From NCBI RefSeq assembly GCF_900116225.1, contig NZ_FOZZ01000009.1, positions 1 through 43,656 on the forward strand: a stretch of DNA of 43,656 nt. Reading direction: 5' to 3'. This DNA comes from Sphingobacterium wenxiniae (GTDB lineage: Bacteria; Bacteroidota; Bacteroidia; Sphingobacteriales; Sphingobacteriaceae). A model generated the notes under the pieces. That model was given only the letters and a program-made list of their open reading frames with translations. It did no database searches and was not told where the DNA came from. Position numbers and translations under genes: made by a program. Of this stretch, positions 7,014 to 15,252 are shown in pieces. Numbering within the stretch: position 1 is the first letter of the stretch; every line of letters begins with the position of its first letter.

Positions 7014-7655
7014 TTATCCTCTTACGAATGGATTTGTGTTTTTTTCGAAGCCTATCGTAGTTGAAGGTCCATGTCCGGGATACACAACTGTATCATCAGG
7101 GAGAACATAGAGTTTATTCTTGATGTTGTCCAATAACTGCTGGTGGTTGCCTCCTGGCAAATCGGTTCTGCCAATACTGTTTCGGAATAATACGTCGCCC
7201 CCAATCAGAAACTTATCTTGTTCAGAGTAAAAGCATAAATGTGCAGGCGAATGTCCAGGAACAAATAGTAGGCTTAATTCATCCTTACCAATACTTATCT
7301 TTTCATCTTCGGTAAGGAATATCTGTGGGATAGGAGAGGTTTCGTATCGAAAGCCATATTGCGGAGCTATATTTTCTACGACCACCAGCACGGGCACCTC
7401 TCCCTCATGAAATTGAGGAAGGAGGCCATATTGATCATATATGAAGCGATTGCCCAGAACGTGATCAATATGGCAATGTGTATTGAATAAAGCAGTAGGT
7501 TTTAACTTTTTTTCTTCAATAAAAGTGACCAGCGCTTTTTCCTCTTGCGGATTGGACATTCCAGGATCAAAAATAGCGCAATAACTTTCTTCATTATAGA
7601 CTATATAGGTGTTTTCCTGGAAGGCGTTAAATACGAATGATTGAACTTTAAGCAT
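7014..7655 (-). CDS. MBL-fold metallohydrolase, glyoxalase II-like
   Basis: A 213-aa metallo-beta-lactamase-fold hydrolase. The metal-binding motif THCHIDH (59-65) matches HxHxDH. Further ligand motifs are PGHSPAHLCFY, GGDVLFRNSIGRTDLPGG and YPGHGPSTTIGFEK. The length and motif order fit the YcbL/glyoxalase II-like group (thioester hydrolases), but the substrate is not known. ATG 7655 is the start: the TTG at 7691-7689 upstream is the -33 element of a near-perfect promoter and not a codon. It is first in a two-gene operon with the FtsX-like permease. Confidence 0.9.
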   Translation of the reverse strand: MLKVQSFVFNAFQENTYIVYNEESYCAIFDPGMSNPQEEKALVTFIEEKKLKPTALFNTHCHIDHVLGNRFIYDQYGLLPQFHEGEVPVLVVVENIAPQYGFRYETSPIPQIFLTEDEKISIGKDELSLLFVPGHSPAHLCFYSEQDKFLIGGDVLFRNSIGRTDLPGGNHQQLLDNIKNKLYVLPDDTVVYPGHGPSTTIGFEKNTNPFVRG

Positions 7656-7660
7656 AATCC

Positions 7661-7691
7661 CAAACCTACAGAAATTCACTTTTATATGCAA
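7661..7691 (-). promoter_or_regulatory. Promoter of MBL hydrolase - permease operon
   Basis: On the minus strand TTG (7691-7689), 20 bp, TAGGTTTG (7668-7661), then GGATT and ATG at 7655. Both boxes fit the phylum consensus, and the start point should fall within a base or two of the ATG. Confidence 0.65.
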
Positions 7692-7728
7692 TATAATTGC
7701 GGCATATAAAATGAATTATTCATCCGTA

Positions 7729-7761
7729 AATGTTATTCATAACATTCACGAGCGCTTCGTG
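7729..7761. promoter_or_regulatory. Two adjacent dyads between gldD and MBL gene
   Basis: AATGTTAT (7729-7736) and ATAACATT (7739-7746) form a perfect dyad with a 2-bp centre. It is followed by CACGA (7747-7751) and TCGTG (7757-7761). No T tract follows on either strand, so this is a poor terminator and may instead be a protein-binding site or mRNA 3' structure. Confidence 0.3.
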
Positions 7762-7809
7762 GTTTGTGTAGCTCTCCTCTACCATCATGAGTAATTATGA
7801 AACCCGGAA

Positions 7810-8394
7810 TTATTTCCAGCTAAAGGTATTAATTAAGTGATCAATATCTGCTCTGATAAAATCCAGAATAGGTTTTATAGAGTCGAGATGGGGCTTTTCG
7901 TTGAAATACAAAGCGCCCCTAAGATAGTGTTTCGTACTGTCGGATACGAAAAACTGTACGTTAGACGCTGAGTTTCCTCGTATTTCGTAGAGAATACCGT
8001 GTACATCCGTTTCCGTATGATGTATCACCACTTGATCGATAGCTGTTGCTTTTGCCGTATGTTTAAATGCAAATGTGCGAGCATCTTCTGTTAATTCTGC
8101 AAAACTTGCCTCTGGTGTGATGTTAAAATAGCTAATGTGCAAACGCGCATTAAAATTCGGGAAATCCAAATTTTTCCAACAAGGTTTTGCCTTTTCAGAC
8201 AGGTCAGGGGCCCACACAGCGTATGTTGGCATTTCAAACGAAAAAGGGCAGCCCTGTTCGATTGGCTGGTAAGTTTTTTCAGGGAAATATAATCGGAAGA
8301 AACCTCTTGGCTTTGGCATAGCATCGGATGCTTGGTTACCACAGGAAGCGAGGGAAACTAAGATTCCAAAGAAAAAGAATAGGTGTTTTCCCAT
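7810..8394 (-). CDS. gldD: Gliding-motility lipoprotein GldD
   Basis: A 194-aa lipoprotein with signal MGKHLFFFFGILVSLASC (lipobox LASC, Cys18). The mature part begins with the GldD hallmark PKPRGFFRLYFPEKTYQPI, followed by CPFSFEMPTYA, then FPNFNARLHISYF and VQFFVSDSTKHYLRGALYF. GldD is needed for gliding in Flavobacterium, but homologues also occur in non-gliding Bacteroidota, so motility here is not implied. It is the last gene of a run TPR - aroE - gldD, with a 1-bp gap to aroE. Confidence 0.88.
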   Translation of the reverse strand: MGKHLFFFFGILVSLASCGNQASDAMPKPRGFFRLYFPEKTYQPIEQGCPFSFEMPTYAVWAPDLSEKAKPCWKNLDFPNFNARLHISYFNITPEASFAELTEDARTFAFKHTAKATAIDQVVIHHTETDVHGILYEIRGNSASNVQFFVSDSTKHYLRGALYFNEKPHLDSIKPILDFIRADIDHLINTFSWK

Positions 8395-8395
8395 T

Positions 8396-9139
8396 TTATT
8401 GATTCCAGATTTCCCAGTTTTTTTCTGCCTGTAGAACTAACATTTCTAGACCATTTTTTGTCACGGCACCTTGTTCCTTTCCCAATCGTAAAAATAAAGT
8501 TTCCTCTGGATTGTATATTAAATCGTACAATAGGTGTTGCTTTCCAATACTATGGTACGGTATAGCCGGAGCTTCGTCTACATTAGGGTAGGTGCCAACA
8601 GGAGAGCAGTTGATAATTATAGTATTGGATTTGATGATAGAATCTGTTACCTCAGCATAGGTTAAATCACCATTTTCAGCTGTACGGCTTACGATTTTGT
8701 ATGGAATTCCTAATTTATCCAATGTGTAAAATACAGCTTTTGCAGCTCCGCCATTACCCAGGACTAATGCAGTTTTATGATGTTGCTGTAGTAGCGGTTT
8801 AAGCGAGTTTTCAAAGCCGAAGGCATCAGTATTATAACCTTTTAGTCTAGTGGTGTTGTCATCTCTTTGTATGCGAATACAGTTAACGGCACCGATGATT
8901 TTCGCCTCTTCCGATAGTTCGTCCAGAAAGGGCATTACACGTTGTTTATGTGGGATCGTCACGTTGAAACCTTGGAAACAACTGTCCCCTTCATAGAGCT
9001 TAGGGAAGGAAGTTATATCCTCCAATGGATATAGATCATAATCTATCCCTTGTATATGCTCTTTTTCGAATTTTTCTAGGTAGTATTTTTTGGAAAAGGA
9101 ATGCCCTAGTGGAAAACCGATGAGCCCTAATTTTTTCAT
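8396..9139 (-). CDS. aroE: Shikimate dehydrogenase
   Basis: A 247-aa AroE that reduces 3-dehydroshikimate to shikimate in aromatic amino-acid synthesis. The N-terminal substrate domain has GFPLGHSFSKKY and GFNVTIPHKQRV (catalytic Lys65), and GYNTDAFGF carries the second catalytic residue (Asp105). The nucleotide-binding loop is VLGNGGAAKAVFYTL, then NCSPVGTYPN and the C-terminal NGLEMLVLQA. A little shorter than the approximately 270-aa enteric enzyme but with all key residues. Its ATG overlaps the TPR gene's stop by 4 bp, so translation is probably coupled. Confidence 0.95.
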   Translation of the reverse strand: MKKLGLIGFPLGHSFSKKYYLEKFEKEHIQGIDYDLYPLEDITSFPKLYEGDSCFQGFNVTIPHKQRVMPFLDELSEEAKIIGAVNCIRIQRDDNTTRLKGYNTDAFGFENSLKPLLQQHHKTALVLGNGGAAKAVFYTLDKLGIPYKIVSRTAENGDLTYAEVTDSIIKSNTIIINCSPVGTYPNVDEAPAIPYHSIGKQHLLYDLIYNPEETLFLRLGKEQGAVTKNGLEMLVLQAEKNWEIWNQ

Positions 9140-10545
9140 GCGTTGTCAGTGTATTTTTTTATGATATCCACAATGATTTTGTTTCCCTGCAATTGGGGAA
9201 GATAATCAAATAGGATATAAAACTTCTCCGGATCTGCTGCTAACCCTAACTCTAAAAAATTCAAGGCTTCATTGTATTGTCCGTTTGCAAATAGATAAGC
9301 AACCAATCGATAGTATAATTCAGGAGCATCAGGGTTAGTTTTTATGGCATCTGCCATGACACCAATCGCTTCATCATATCGTTGCTCTTCAAAGTATATG
9401 GAGGAATAGTCCAGCCAAGCTTCGATATCATTGGGCGAAAGTTCTACAACTTTGTTGTAGGCACGGACTGATTCGTCGAATTGGCGCAGCTTGTATCGAG
9501 CATCCGCAATAGCAAACCAATAATCTGGGTTATCGTCTTCTAATTCTAATGCTTTTTTATAGAAGTGCAAAGATTCGAAATAGCGGTCGTCAAAGTCTAA
9601 TGTGACCCCAATGCCAAACCATGCATCAGCCAAATACGGATCGAGCTTTACTGCTTTTTTATAATTTTCACGCGCCAAATCCATCTGTTCCAATTTCTCA
9701 TAGCACTCACCTATGGCACAGTAAACATCTGCGGATGGTTTTTCGTATTCAAAACTCTGTTTGTAGACCTCAATGGCTTCTTCATATTTTTGTAGGTTCA
9801 CCAACGCATTTCCTTTGTTGAAATAGGCGTAGACAAAAGATTCATTGATGAGGATACTATAGTCAAAAGCATCGATAGCCTCTTCGAAGCGCTCCATTCT
9901 TTCGTAGACAAGGCCAAGGTTAAACCAGGCTACATAGGAATAAGGATCATTATTGATATATTCGTTATAAAATGAAATGCTCTCCTCAGGCTTGCCTAAG
10001 GAATCGAAGCAAAAAGCTAAAGCGTGTAAAGCTTCTTCATTCTCGATATTGAACTCAAGAGATTTTTTTAAGTAAACACAGGCTTGTTCATAATTACCTG
10101 TTAGCTGATAGAGTTCGCCCAACTGAAAATAGGCTTCTGCCGAATCTGGCTCTAATTCTACAGCTTTTAGAAAAAGTTCTTCAGCGGTATCGATTTCACC
10201 CATATGTAGGTAAATACCTCCTTTTAATAAACAGATTTCAACACTATTAGGCTCTAATATACACGCTTTGTAGGCGGTGTCTAATGCTTCTGCATACTGC
10301 TGTGTGCGCATAAGCAAGAATGCCTTGCGACTTAGAAATATACTCTCATAAGGGTGCTGAGCAGTTGCATATTCCGCTACTTGGAGAGCCTTAGCCGGAT
10401 CATTTTTGTCAATATAATATTCGATGATACTTTCAAATGCCTTTGCATCAAAAAAGTATTGATCCTGGTTCCGAAGCATTTCTTCATATCTGTCGACAGA
10501 TATTTTCTGTTCTTCAGGTGAGCCAAATTCAAAATCTTCTTCCAT
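9136..10545 (-). CDS. Tetratricopeptide-repeat protein
   Basis: A 469-aa protein that is almost entirely TPR. Around eleven 34-residue helix pairs run from about residue 40 to the end, for example AEAYFQLGELYQLTGNYEQA, YVAWFNLGLVYERMERFEEA, and DAWFGIGVTLDFDDRYFESL. No signal peptide or membrane segment is visible, so it is likely cytoplasmic. TPR arrays bind partner proteins; the partner is unknown. The gene order TPR - aroE - gldD gives no clear function. A candidate -7 box lies at 10669-10662, giving a leader of about 110 nt. Confidence 0.85.
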   Translation of the reverse strand: MEEDFEFGSPEEQKISVDRYEEMLRNQDQYFFDAKAFESIIEYYIDKNDPAKALQVAEYATAQHPYESIFLSRKAFLLMRTQQYAEALDTAYKACILEPNSVEICLLKGGIYLHMGEIDTAEELFLKAVELEPDSAEAYFQLGELYQLTGNYEQACVYLKKSLEFNIENEEALHALAFCFDSLGKPEESISFYNEYINNDPYSYVAWFNLGLVYERMERFEEAIDAFDYSILINESFVYAYFNKGNALVNLQKYEEAIEVYKQSFEYEKPSADVYCAIGECYEKLEQMDLARENYKKAVKLDPYLADAWFGIGVTLDFDDRYFESLHFYKKALELEDDNPDYWFAIADARYKLRQFDESVRAYNKVVELSPNDIEAWLDYSSIYFEEQRYDEAIGVMADAIKTNPDAPELYYRLVAYLFANGQYNEALNFLELGLAADPEKFYILFDYLPQLQGNKIIVDIIKKYTDNA

Positions 10546-10661
10546 TACGCTCCTTTCATTTTAAATAATCAAACCCTCGAATGCCACTACTTTAGAAGAA
10601 AATTAGCAAGAAAATGTGAGATATAGTATAGTTGTTTTTCCACATTTTCACAACCTTCCTG

Positions 10662-10669
10662 CAAATATA
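10662..10669 (-). promoter_or_regulatory. Candidate -7 element for TPR-aroE-gldD
   Basis: TATATTTG on the minus strand fits TAnnTTTG, but no TTG is seen at -33 and the leader would be long (about 110 nt). Confidence 0.3.
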
Positions 10670-10694
10670 ATGTAAATGATTGACTTATAGCAGA

Positions 10695-10722
10695 AAAGCC
10701 GATCCTATATAGGATCGGCTTT
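10695..10722 (-). terminator. Intrinsic terminator of ompA-like gene
   Basis: A perfect 28-bp palindrome, AAAGCCGATCCTAT plus its mirror, centred at 10708/10709, with an extra T run on the minus strand (GGCTTTTC). It stands 32 bp after the porin's stop codon and separates it from the TPR operon. Confidence 0.8.
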
Positions 10723-10753
10723 CTTATCATTTATAATTATTACCGAAGTAAAA

Positions 10754-12136
10754 TTATTTTTTGATTTCTACACGACGGTTTTTAACACGACCTTCTTCAG
10801 TTGCATTAGAAGAAACTGGATTAGCTTCACCGTAACCGTTAGCAGTGATGCTTGAAGCAGCAACACCAGCGTTAACCAAGTATTGTTTTACTGCGTTAGC
10901 ACGGTCTTTAGATAAGTTCAAGTTGTAAGCTTCAGTACCTTCTGATGACGCGTAACCATCTAAAGTAACAGATGAGTTGTTGTCACGAAGTTCTTTAGCT
11001 AATTTATCTAAAGTTGAGTAAGATTCAGTTTTCAATACAGAGCTATCGAATTCGAATTGAATAGGAGCATAGTAAGCACCTTCAGTAGCGTTGTTAACAA
11101 CAGGCTCTGGGAATTTGATAGGACATCCTGAACCATCCACTACAGTACCTGCAGGAGTTCCTGGACATTTGTCGAATTTATCAGATACACCGTCACCGTC
11201 AGAGTCTTTGCTCAATTCGTTAACAGTACCTTCTAAAGCAGATACGCGTTGTTTCAATGCTTCAACTTCGTTACGCAAAGATGGATCTTTCAACTCATCG
11301 TATAAAGTAGCAACTGGGTTAGCAAATGTTAAGTTTTCTTTGTCTTTAGAACCTAAAGTGAATTCTAGACCACCGTATACGTTAGCGTAACGTTGTTTAC
11401 CAGCACCGTGTCTGTTTGGTCCATACAATAAAGCCTCATCAGTGAAGTTCATTGTGTAACCCAAGTTCAATGCAACAACTTCAGATAATTTGAATTTTGC
11501 ACCAACACCTACAGGAACAATCATACCTAAACGGTAATCTTTATCTCCTTTGTGATCTCTGTCACCTATTACTTCTTCACCCCAGTTACCTTTTTGATCC
11601 CATACAACAGTTCCAGTAAAATCGTTGTTAGCATACTGAACAGGGTTGTAAGAGAAAGCACCTAAACCTACTTTAGCGTAGAAGTTAACTGCATTTTCTC
11701 TTCTCAAAAAGTCGATAGTACCCAATTGGAATACACCGTTTAAGCTACCAGCCCAGTTAACAGAAGTTTTTGCTGAACGAGCATTGAATTGACCTTCTTG
11801 TGCAGGACCTGAAAGATCGTGGTTGTAAGTTTTGATAGTACCGCGGTTACCTTCTAATTCCAAACCGAAAAGGTGAGAGAATTGCTTACGGATAGTCAAA
11901 CCATAGTACTCACCAACTTTATTTTGGAAGTAACCAACTTTTTGACCGAATGCGTTGTTTCCACCGATAAGTACGTTAGGGGTAGTGATACCGCCTTGTA
12001 CACCGATAGACCAAGTTCTGTATTGCGATCTACCACCAAATACAGTTGGAGTTTGTGCTTGCGCAGTTTCAGCAAAACCTAAAGCGGCTACTAAAGATGC
12101 TGCAACAGCTGTTTTTTTAATTGTAGAATAGTTCAT
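10754..12136 (-). CDS. OmpA-family outer-membrane protein
   Basis: A 460-aa major porin-like protein. A signal peptide (MNYSTIKKTAVAASLVAALG, cleavage after TAQA) precedes an N-terminal beta-barrel with alternating aromatic strands (about 30-270). A short coiled-coil-like stretch (DPSLRNEVEALKQRVSALEG) comes next, then a thrombospondin-3-like Ca-binding loop (DSDGDGVSDKFDKCPGTPAG). The OmpA C-terminal peptidoglycan-binding domain follows (IQFEFDSSVLKTES, DGYASSEGTEAYNLNLSKDR, NRRVEI). It anchors the outer membrane to the cell wall. ATG 12136 is preferred over the in-frame ATG at 12187 because it gives a standard signal peptide. The gene stands alone with its own terminator. Confidence 0.9.
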   Translation of the reverse strand: MNYSTIKKTAVAASLVAALGFAETAQAQTPTVFGGRSQYRTWSIGVQGGITTPNVLIGGNNAFGQKVGYFQNKVGEYYGLTIRKQFSHLFGLELEGNRGTIKTYNHDLSGPAQEGQFNARSAKTSVNWAGSLNGVFQLGTIDFLRRENAVNFYAKVGLGAFSYNPVQYANNDFTGTVVWDQKGNWGEEVIGDRDHKGDKDYRLGMIVPVGVGAKFKLSEVVALNLGYTMNFTDEALLYGPNRHGAGKQRYANVYGGLEFTLGSKDKENLTFANPVATLYDELKDPSLRNEVEALKQRVSALEGTVNELSKDSDGDGVSDKFDKCPGTPAGTVVDGSGCPIKFPEPVVNNATEGAYYAPIQFEFDSSVLKTESYSTLDKLAKELRDNNSSVTLDGYASSEGTEAYNLNLSKDRANAVKQYLVNAGVAASSITANGYGEANPVSSNATEEGRVKNRRVEIKK

Positions 12137-12271
12137 ACTCTTGTTTTTAAGGTTATTAAAAATTTTTAATTGTTTCAAATCTGTCATTTAACATAGCTTT
12201 AACAAGAACAGTGCCAAAAAATATTTTTGCCCTTATTTTTTTATGTTAAAGATACTTTTATTGCCAATCAG

Positions 12272-12279
12272 CAAAAATA
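12272..12279 (-). promoter_or_regulatory. Candidate -7 element of ompA-like gene
   Basis: TATTTTTG on the minus strand fits TAnnTTTG. It would give a 5' untranslated leader of about 130 nt, AU-rich as in many highly expressed porin mRNAs. No TTG stands at -33, so support is weak. Confidence 0.3.
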
Positions 12280-12375
12280 TCCGCGTAAAAGTATATATAT
12301 TCTTTTGTTCTGGCAAATTTTTCTGCTTTATTTATCGAAATACCTATTAAATAGTCATTCCTTGTATCAAATGTA

Positions 12376-13389
12376 CTACAGGATAAAATGAATAATTGCT
12401 AATGTTATTCCTCCTAGAACAGCACTTACTGGAATTGTTAATACCCAAGCCCATAGTAAACTGATGGTAACTCCCCAACGAACGGCAGAAACGCGTTTTA
12501 CAACACCTACCCCAATGATGGAGCCCGTGATAGTGTGTGTCGTTGAGGCGGGAATACCAAAGTGCTCCGTAATACCCAAGGTTACAGCACCAGCAGTTTC
12601 TGCGGAGACACCTTCTAATGGTGTTACTTTTGTAATTTTGGTTCCCATGGTCTTCACAATTTTCCAACCTCCGCTCATTGTCCCCGCAGCTATGGCAATA
12701 TAACAAGATAAAGGAACCCAGGCAGGCATGGATTCAAAGTCTGGGATAACCTGCTGCGCAATCAAAGCTGTAGCGATGATACCCATTACTTTTTGGGCAT
12801 CATTACCACCATGGGCAAAGCTTAAAGCCGCAGATGATATCAACTGACAGATTTTAAACCATCTCTCTGCCACAGCAGGGCGGGCGCGTTTGGCCAGATT
12901 TAATATGATAAGCGTCACGATAATCGAAATGATCATACCCATGACTGGGGCGAGCACAATAAAGGATACCGTTTTCAAGATGGCGCTTTGGTTGACTGCA
13001 GTAAAAGGATTGGCGCCCATAATCCAGGCATAAGCCATTCCTGATCCAGCAAATCCTCCGATTAAGGTGTGGGAAGAACTGGAAGGAATACCATAATACC
13101 AGGTGAAAAGGTTCCATGATATAGCAGCAACAAGCCCTGCAAAGATAACTTCGAGGGTAATGTACTCTTCGAGGACAGTTTTGGCAATCGTATTTGCCAC
13201 TTTATGGTCGGTGAAATAAAAGTAGGCAGCAAAGTTGAAGATTGCAGCCCAGAGTACAGCCATAAAGGGGGTTAAAACTTTCGTTGATACAATCGTAGCA
13301 ATAGAATTGGCCGCATCATGGAATCCATTGATGTAGTCAAAGGCTATTGCAAGAATAACAACAACGATTAATAATGTTGTAATACCCAT
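12376..13389 (-). CDS. Low-affinity inorganic phosphate transporter, Pit family
   Basis: A 337-aa inner-membrane PiT-type transporter with about ten membrane spans. The family repeat appears twice: DYINGFHDAANSIATIVSTK near the N-terminus and SFAHGGNDAQKVMGIIATAL in the middle, each with the characteristic GxNDA/GFHDAAN-type element. Also present are the PSSSSHTLIGGFAGSGM and PASTTHTITGSIIGVG loops that mark the two inverted halves. It imports phosphate or metal-phosphate driven by a cation gradient. It follows the DUF47 (PhoU-like) gene by 31 bp in a classic two-gene operon. Confidence 0.93.
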   Translation of the reverse strand: MGITTLLIVVVILAIAFDYINGFHDAANSIATIVSTKVLTPFMAVLWAAIFNFAAYFYFTDHKVANTIAKTVLEEYITLEVIFAGLVAAISWNLFTWYYGIPSSSSHTLIGGFAGSGMAYAWIMGANPFTAVNQSAILKTVSFIVLAPVMGMIISIIVTLIILNLAKRARPAVAERWFKICQLISSAALSFAHGGNDAQKVMGIIATALIAQQVIPDFESMPAWVPLSCYIAIAAGTMSGGWKIVKTMGTKITKVTPLEGVSAETAGAVTLGITEHFGIPASTTHTITGSIIGVGVVKRVSAVRWGVTISLLWAWVLTIPVSAVLGGITLAIIHFIL

Positions 13390-13420
13390 AATTAATTTTT
13401 TATGCTTTCTTGATTTTTGG

Positions 13421-14068
13421 TTATGCGTTCTTAACCAAAATACTTTCTAATACGTTCGCTACGTCCTCACATTTGTCGGTAGCATCTTCCATCGCAGAAA
13501 GCACTTCCTTATTTTTGATGAGTGTAATTGCGTCTTTCTCGTATTCAAAAAGTTCAGCTACTGCTTTATCAAAAATATAATCTGCTTTATTTTCTACGCT
13601 ATTGATACGTACACAAGAATCTGTGATATTGCGGATGTTCTTAAGGTCTTTTAATTCGTTAAGTGCTTTCGCAACGTGCTCTGTAGCTTCTACGATAAGA
13701 TCAGTGATCTCTTTCATCGGCTGGCTTGGGGTGTGAACTTTGTATAGTTCCATGCGATTGGCAGCACCATGAATAAAGTCTGCAACATCATCCAATGAGC
13801 TGGCTAAAGCGTGGATATCTTCTCTATCGAATGGAGTGATGAAGTTTTTTCCAAGTTCCAGATGGATTTGGTGGGTAATGTTATCTCCTTTATGTTCTAA
13901 GTCCTCTATTTGCTTGTTAAGTTCTAAGCGCTTTGCGGCGTCAGTAGAATAGACAGTTTCTTGGAGTAGTTTGGCCATCTCGATAAGGTTGGCTCCTGCT
14001 TGTTCAAACAAAGGGAAGAATTTTTTATCCTTTGGAACGAAATACTGAAAAATACTATTTAAACCCAT
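13421..14068 (-). CDS. DUF47 PhoU-like partner of Pit transporter
   Basis: A 215-aa all-helical DUF47-family protein, distantly related to PhoU. Recognisable parts are the N-terminus PKDKKFFPLFEQAGANLIEM, IEDLEHKGDNITHQIHLELG with the metal-binding-type E-x3-D spacing, TPFDREDIHALASSLDDVAD and the C-terminal AMEDATDKCEDVANVLESIL. These proteins are nearly always encoded beside a Pit transporter and are thought to control it. It is first in the operon. Upstream are a -7 box (14092-14085) and a perfect tandem 11-mer resembling a PHO box. Confidence 0.9.
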   Translation of the reverse strand: MGLNSIFQYFVPKDKKFFPLFEQAGANLIEMAKLLQETVYSTDAAKRLELNKQIEDLEHKGDNITHQIHLELGKNFITPFDREDIHALASSLDDVADFIHGAANRMELYKVHTPSQPMKEITDLIVEATEHVAKALNELKDLKNIRNITDSCVRINSVENKADYIFDKAVAELFEYEKDAITLIKNKEVLSAMEDATDKCEDVANVLESILVKNA

Positions 14069-14084
14069 AGTTGTAAATTTTGTA

Positions 14085-14092
14085 CAAAAATA
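14085..14092 (-). promoter_or_regulatory. -7 element of DUF47-pit operon
   Basis: TATTTTTG on the minus strand fits TAnnTTTG and lies 16 bp before the ATG at 14068. There is no -33 TTG; the tandem 11-mers occupy that position instead, as expected for an activator-dependent promoter. Confidence 0.5.
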
Positions 14093-14099
14093 TGAATGG

Positions 14100-14121
14100 A
14101 ATGTTAAGTTAATGTTAAGTT
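14100..14121 (-). promoter_or_regulatory. Putative PHO-box direct repeat
   Basis: AATGTTAAGTT occurs twice head to tail (14100-14110, 14111-14121), a perfect 11-bp period. On the minus strand this reads TTAACA-N5-TTAACA, the form of PhoP/PhoB-family binding sites. An 8/11 match (ACTGTAAGGTT, 14133-14143) lies in the same 11-bp register. It covers the -33 region of the DUF47-pit promoter. Confidence 0.5.
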
Positions 14122-14142
14122 TACCCCTCTTTACTGTAAGGT

Positions 14143-15186
14143 TTATATCATTTTGTCGGCTTTAGCCAATTTTACAGTGAAACCAAAAGTTGTTCCAATC
14201 CCCTCTGTGCTTCTAACATTTACATTTTGTTCATGGGCTTCCACAATGTGCTTCACGATGGCGAGACCAAGTCCAGAACCACCAATCTCACGAGATCGGC
14301 TACTGTCAGTGCGGTAAAAACGCTCGAAAACCCGAGGAAGATTTTTTTCTTCTATGCCAACTCCATTATCTGTGACCTCTACCAACAATTGTTCAAAAAT
14401 TTGATAAATAGCGATTTTTGTTACTCCTCCTCTTTTGCCATATTTTATGGAATTGTCTATGAGGTTAATCAACACTTGTTGAATTCGCTTGCGGTCTGCT
14501 TTAACTATATGTGGGACATTTGCTTTTTTTTCAAACTTGATTTTTATATTGTTTCTTGCGGCTTTGTCTTCTAAGTCTTCTATACATTCCATTATTAAGG
14601 TATTGATGTCGAACTTTTCAATGTTTAGGGCGATGATGCCGGTTTCAAGCTTGGTGATTTCATCAAGATCTTGGATAAGATAACTTAACCTGTCCAGATT
14701 GCGGGATGCCTTCTCCAGAAAGTTCTTTGCCATTTCGGGCTCATCGTCGATCATACCATCCTGCAAAGTTTCGATATATCCTTGTGTGGCAAATAGTGGA
14801 GTTTTGAACTCGTGAGAAATGTTGGAAAGAAATTCTTTCCTGAATTTTGCTTGCTCCTGCAATTTTTCGATTTCGGAAGCTTTCTGTGAAGCCCAGATCC
14901 GAACTTCACGTTCAGCATCTGTTACGGGATCGTCTACGATCTGCTCACCCAATGCGGCTTTTAGGTCTTTACCTAATTTCAGATTGTGGATCAGTTTATA
15001 GATATTGCGGATACGTTTATATATAAAGCGCTCGAAAAGGTTCAGTAAAAACAGGAAAGTGACAAGAGATATGGAGACAAGCAGAAGTATGGCGATGCCC
15101 AAGTCCTGACGGTGGATATAGTCGGTCAGGGAGATTAGCAACCCGATACCGGTTGCGATTAAGAAAACGAAAAACTTAAAATTCAT
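14143..15186 (-). CDS. Sensor histidine kinase, PhoR-like
   Basis: A 347-aa membrane-bound kinase. Two spans near the N-terminus (about 3-20 and 31-50) leave almost no periplasmic sensor. A linker follows, then the HisKA domain with SNISHEFKTPL (phospho-acceptor His125) and the HATPase domain with N box LINLIDNSIKYG, G1 DNGVGIEEKN, F box FERFYRTDSSR and G2 GGSGLGLAIV. It resembles PhoR-type kinases and lies directly upstream of the phosphate-uptake pair, but no response regulator is encoded in the window, so phosphate sensing is inference. Start is ATG 15186; the upstream in-frame TTG (15201) lies in the terminator of psd. Confidence 0.85.
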   Translation of the reverse strand: MNFKFFVFLIATGIGLLISLTDYIHRQDLGIAILLLVSISLVTFLFLLNLFERFIYKRIRNIYKLIHNLKLGKDLKAALGEQIVDDPVTDAEREVRIWASQKASEIEKLQEQAKFRKEFLSNISHEFKTPLFATQGYIETLQDGMIDDEPEMAKNFLEKASRNLDRLSYLIQDLDEITKLETGIIALNIEKFDINTLIMECIEDLEDKAARNNIKIKFEKKANVPHIVKADRKRIQQVLINLIDNSIKYGKRGGVTKIAIYQIFEQLLVEVTDNGVGIEEKNLPRVFERFYRTDSSRSREIGGSGLGLAIVKHIVEAHEQNVNVRSTEGIGTTFGFTVKLAKADKMI

Positions 15187-15196
15187 GGTGTATATA

Positions 15197-15222
15197 AACA
15201 AAAAAGCTTCGATTATCGAAGC
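15197..15222 (-). terminator. Intrinsic terminator of psd transcript
   Basis: GCTTCG/CGAAGC stem (15206-15211 with 15217-15222, extendable inward), followed on the minus strand by TTTTTTGTTT. It separates psd from the kinase gene. Confidence 0.75.
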
Positions 15223-15252
15223 CTAAGATACAAATAGTATGTTAAATTAAGA

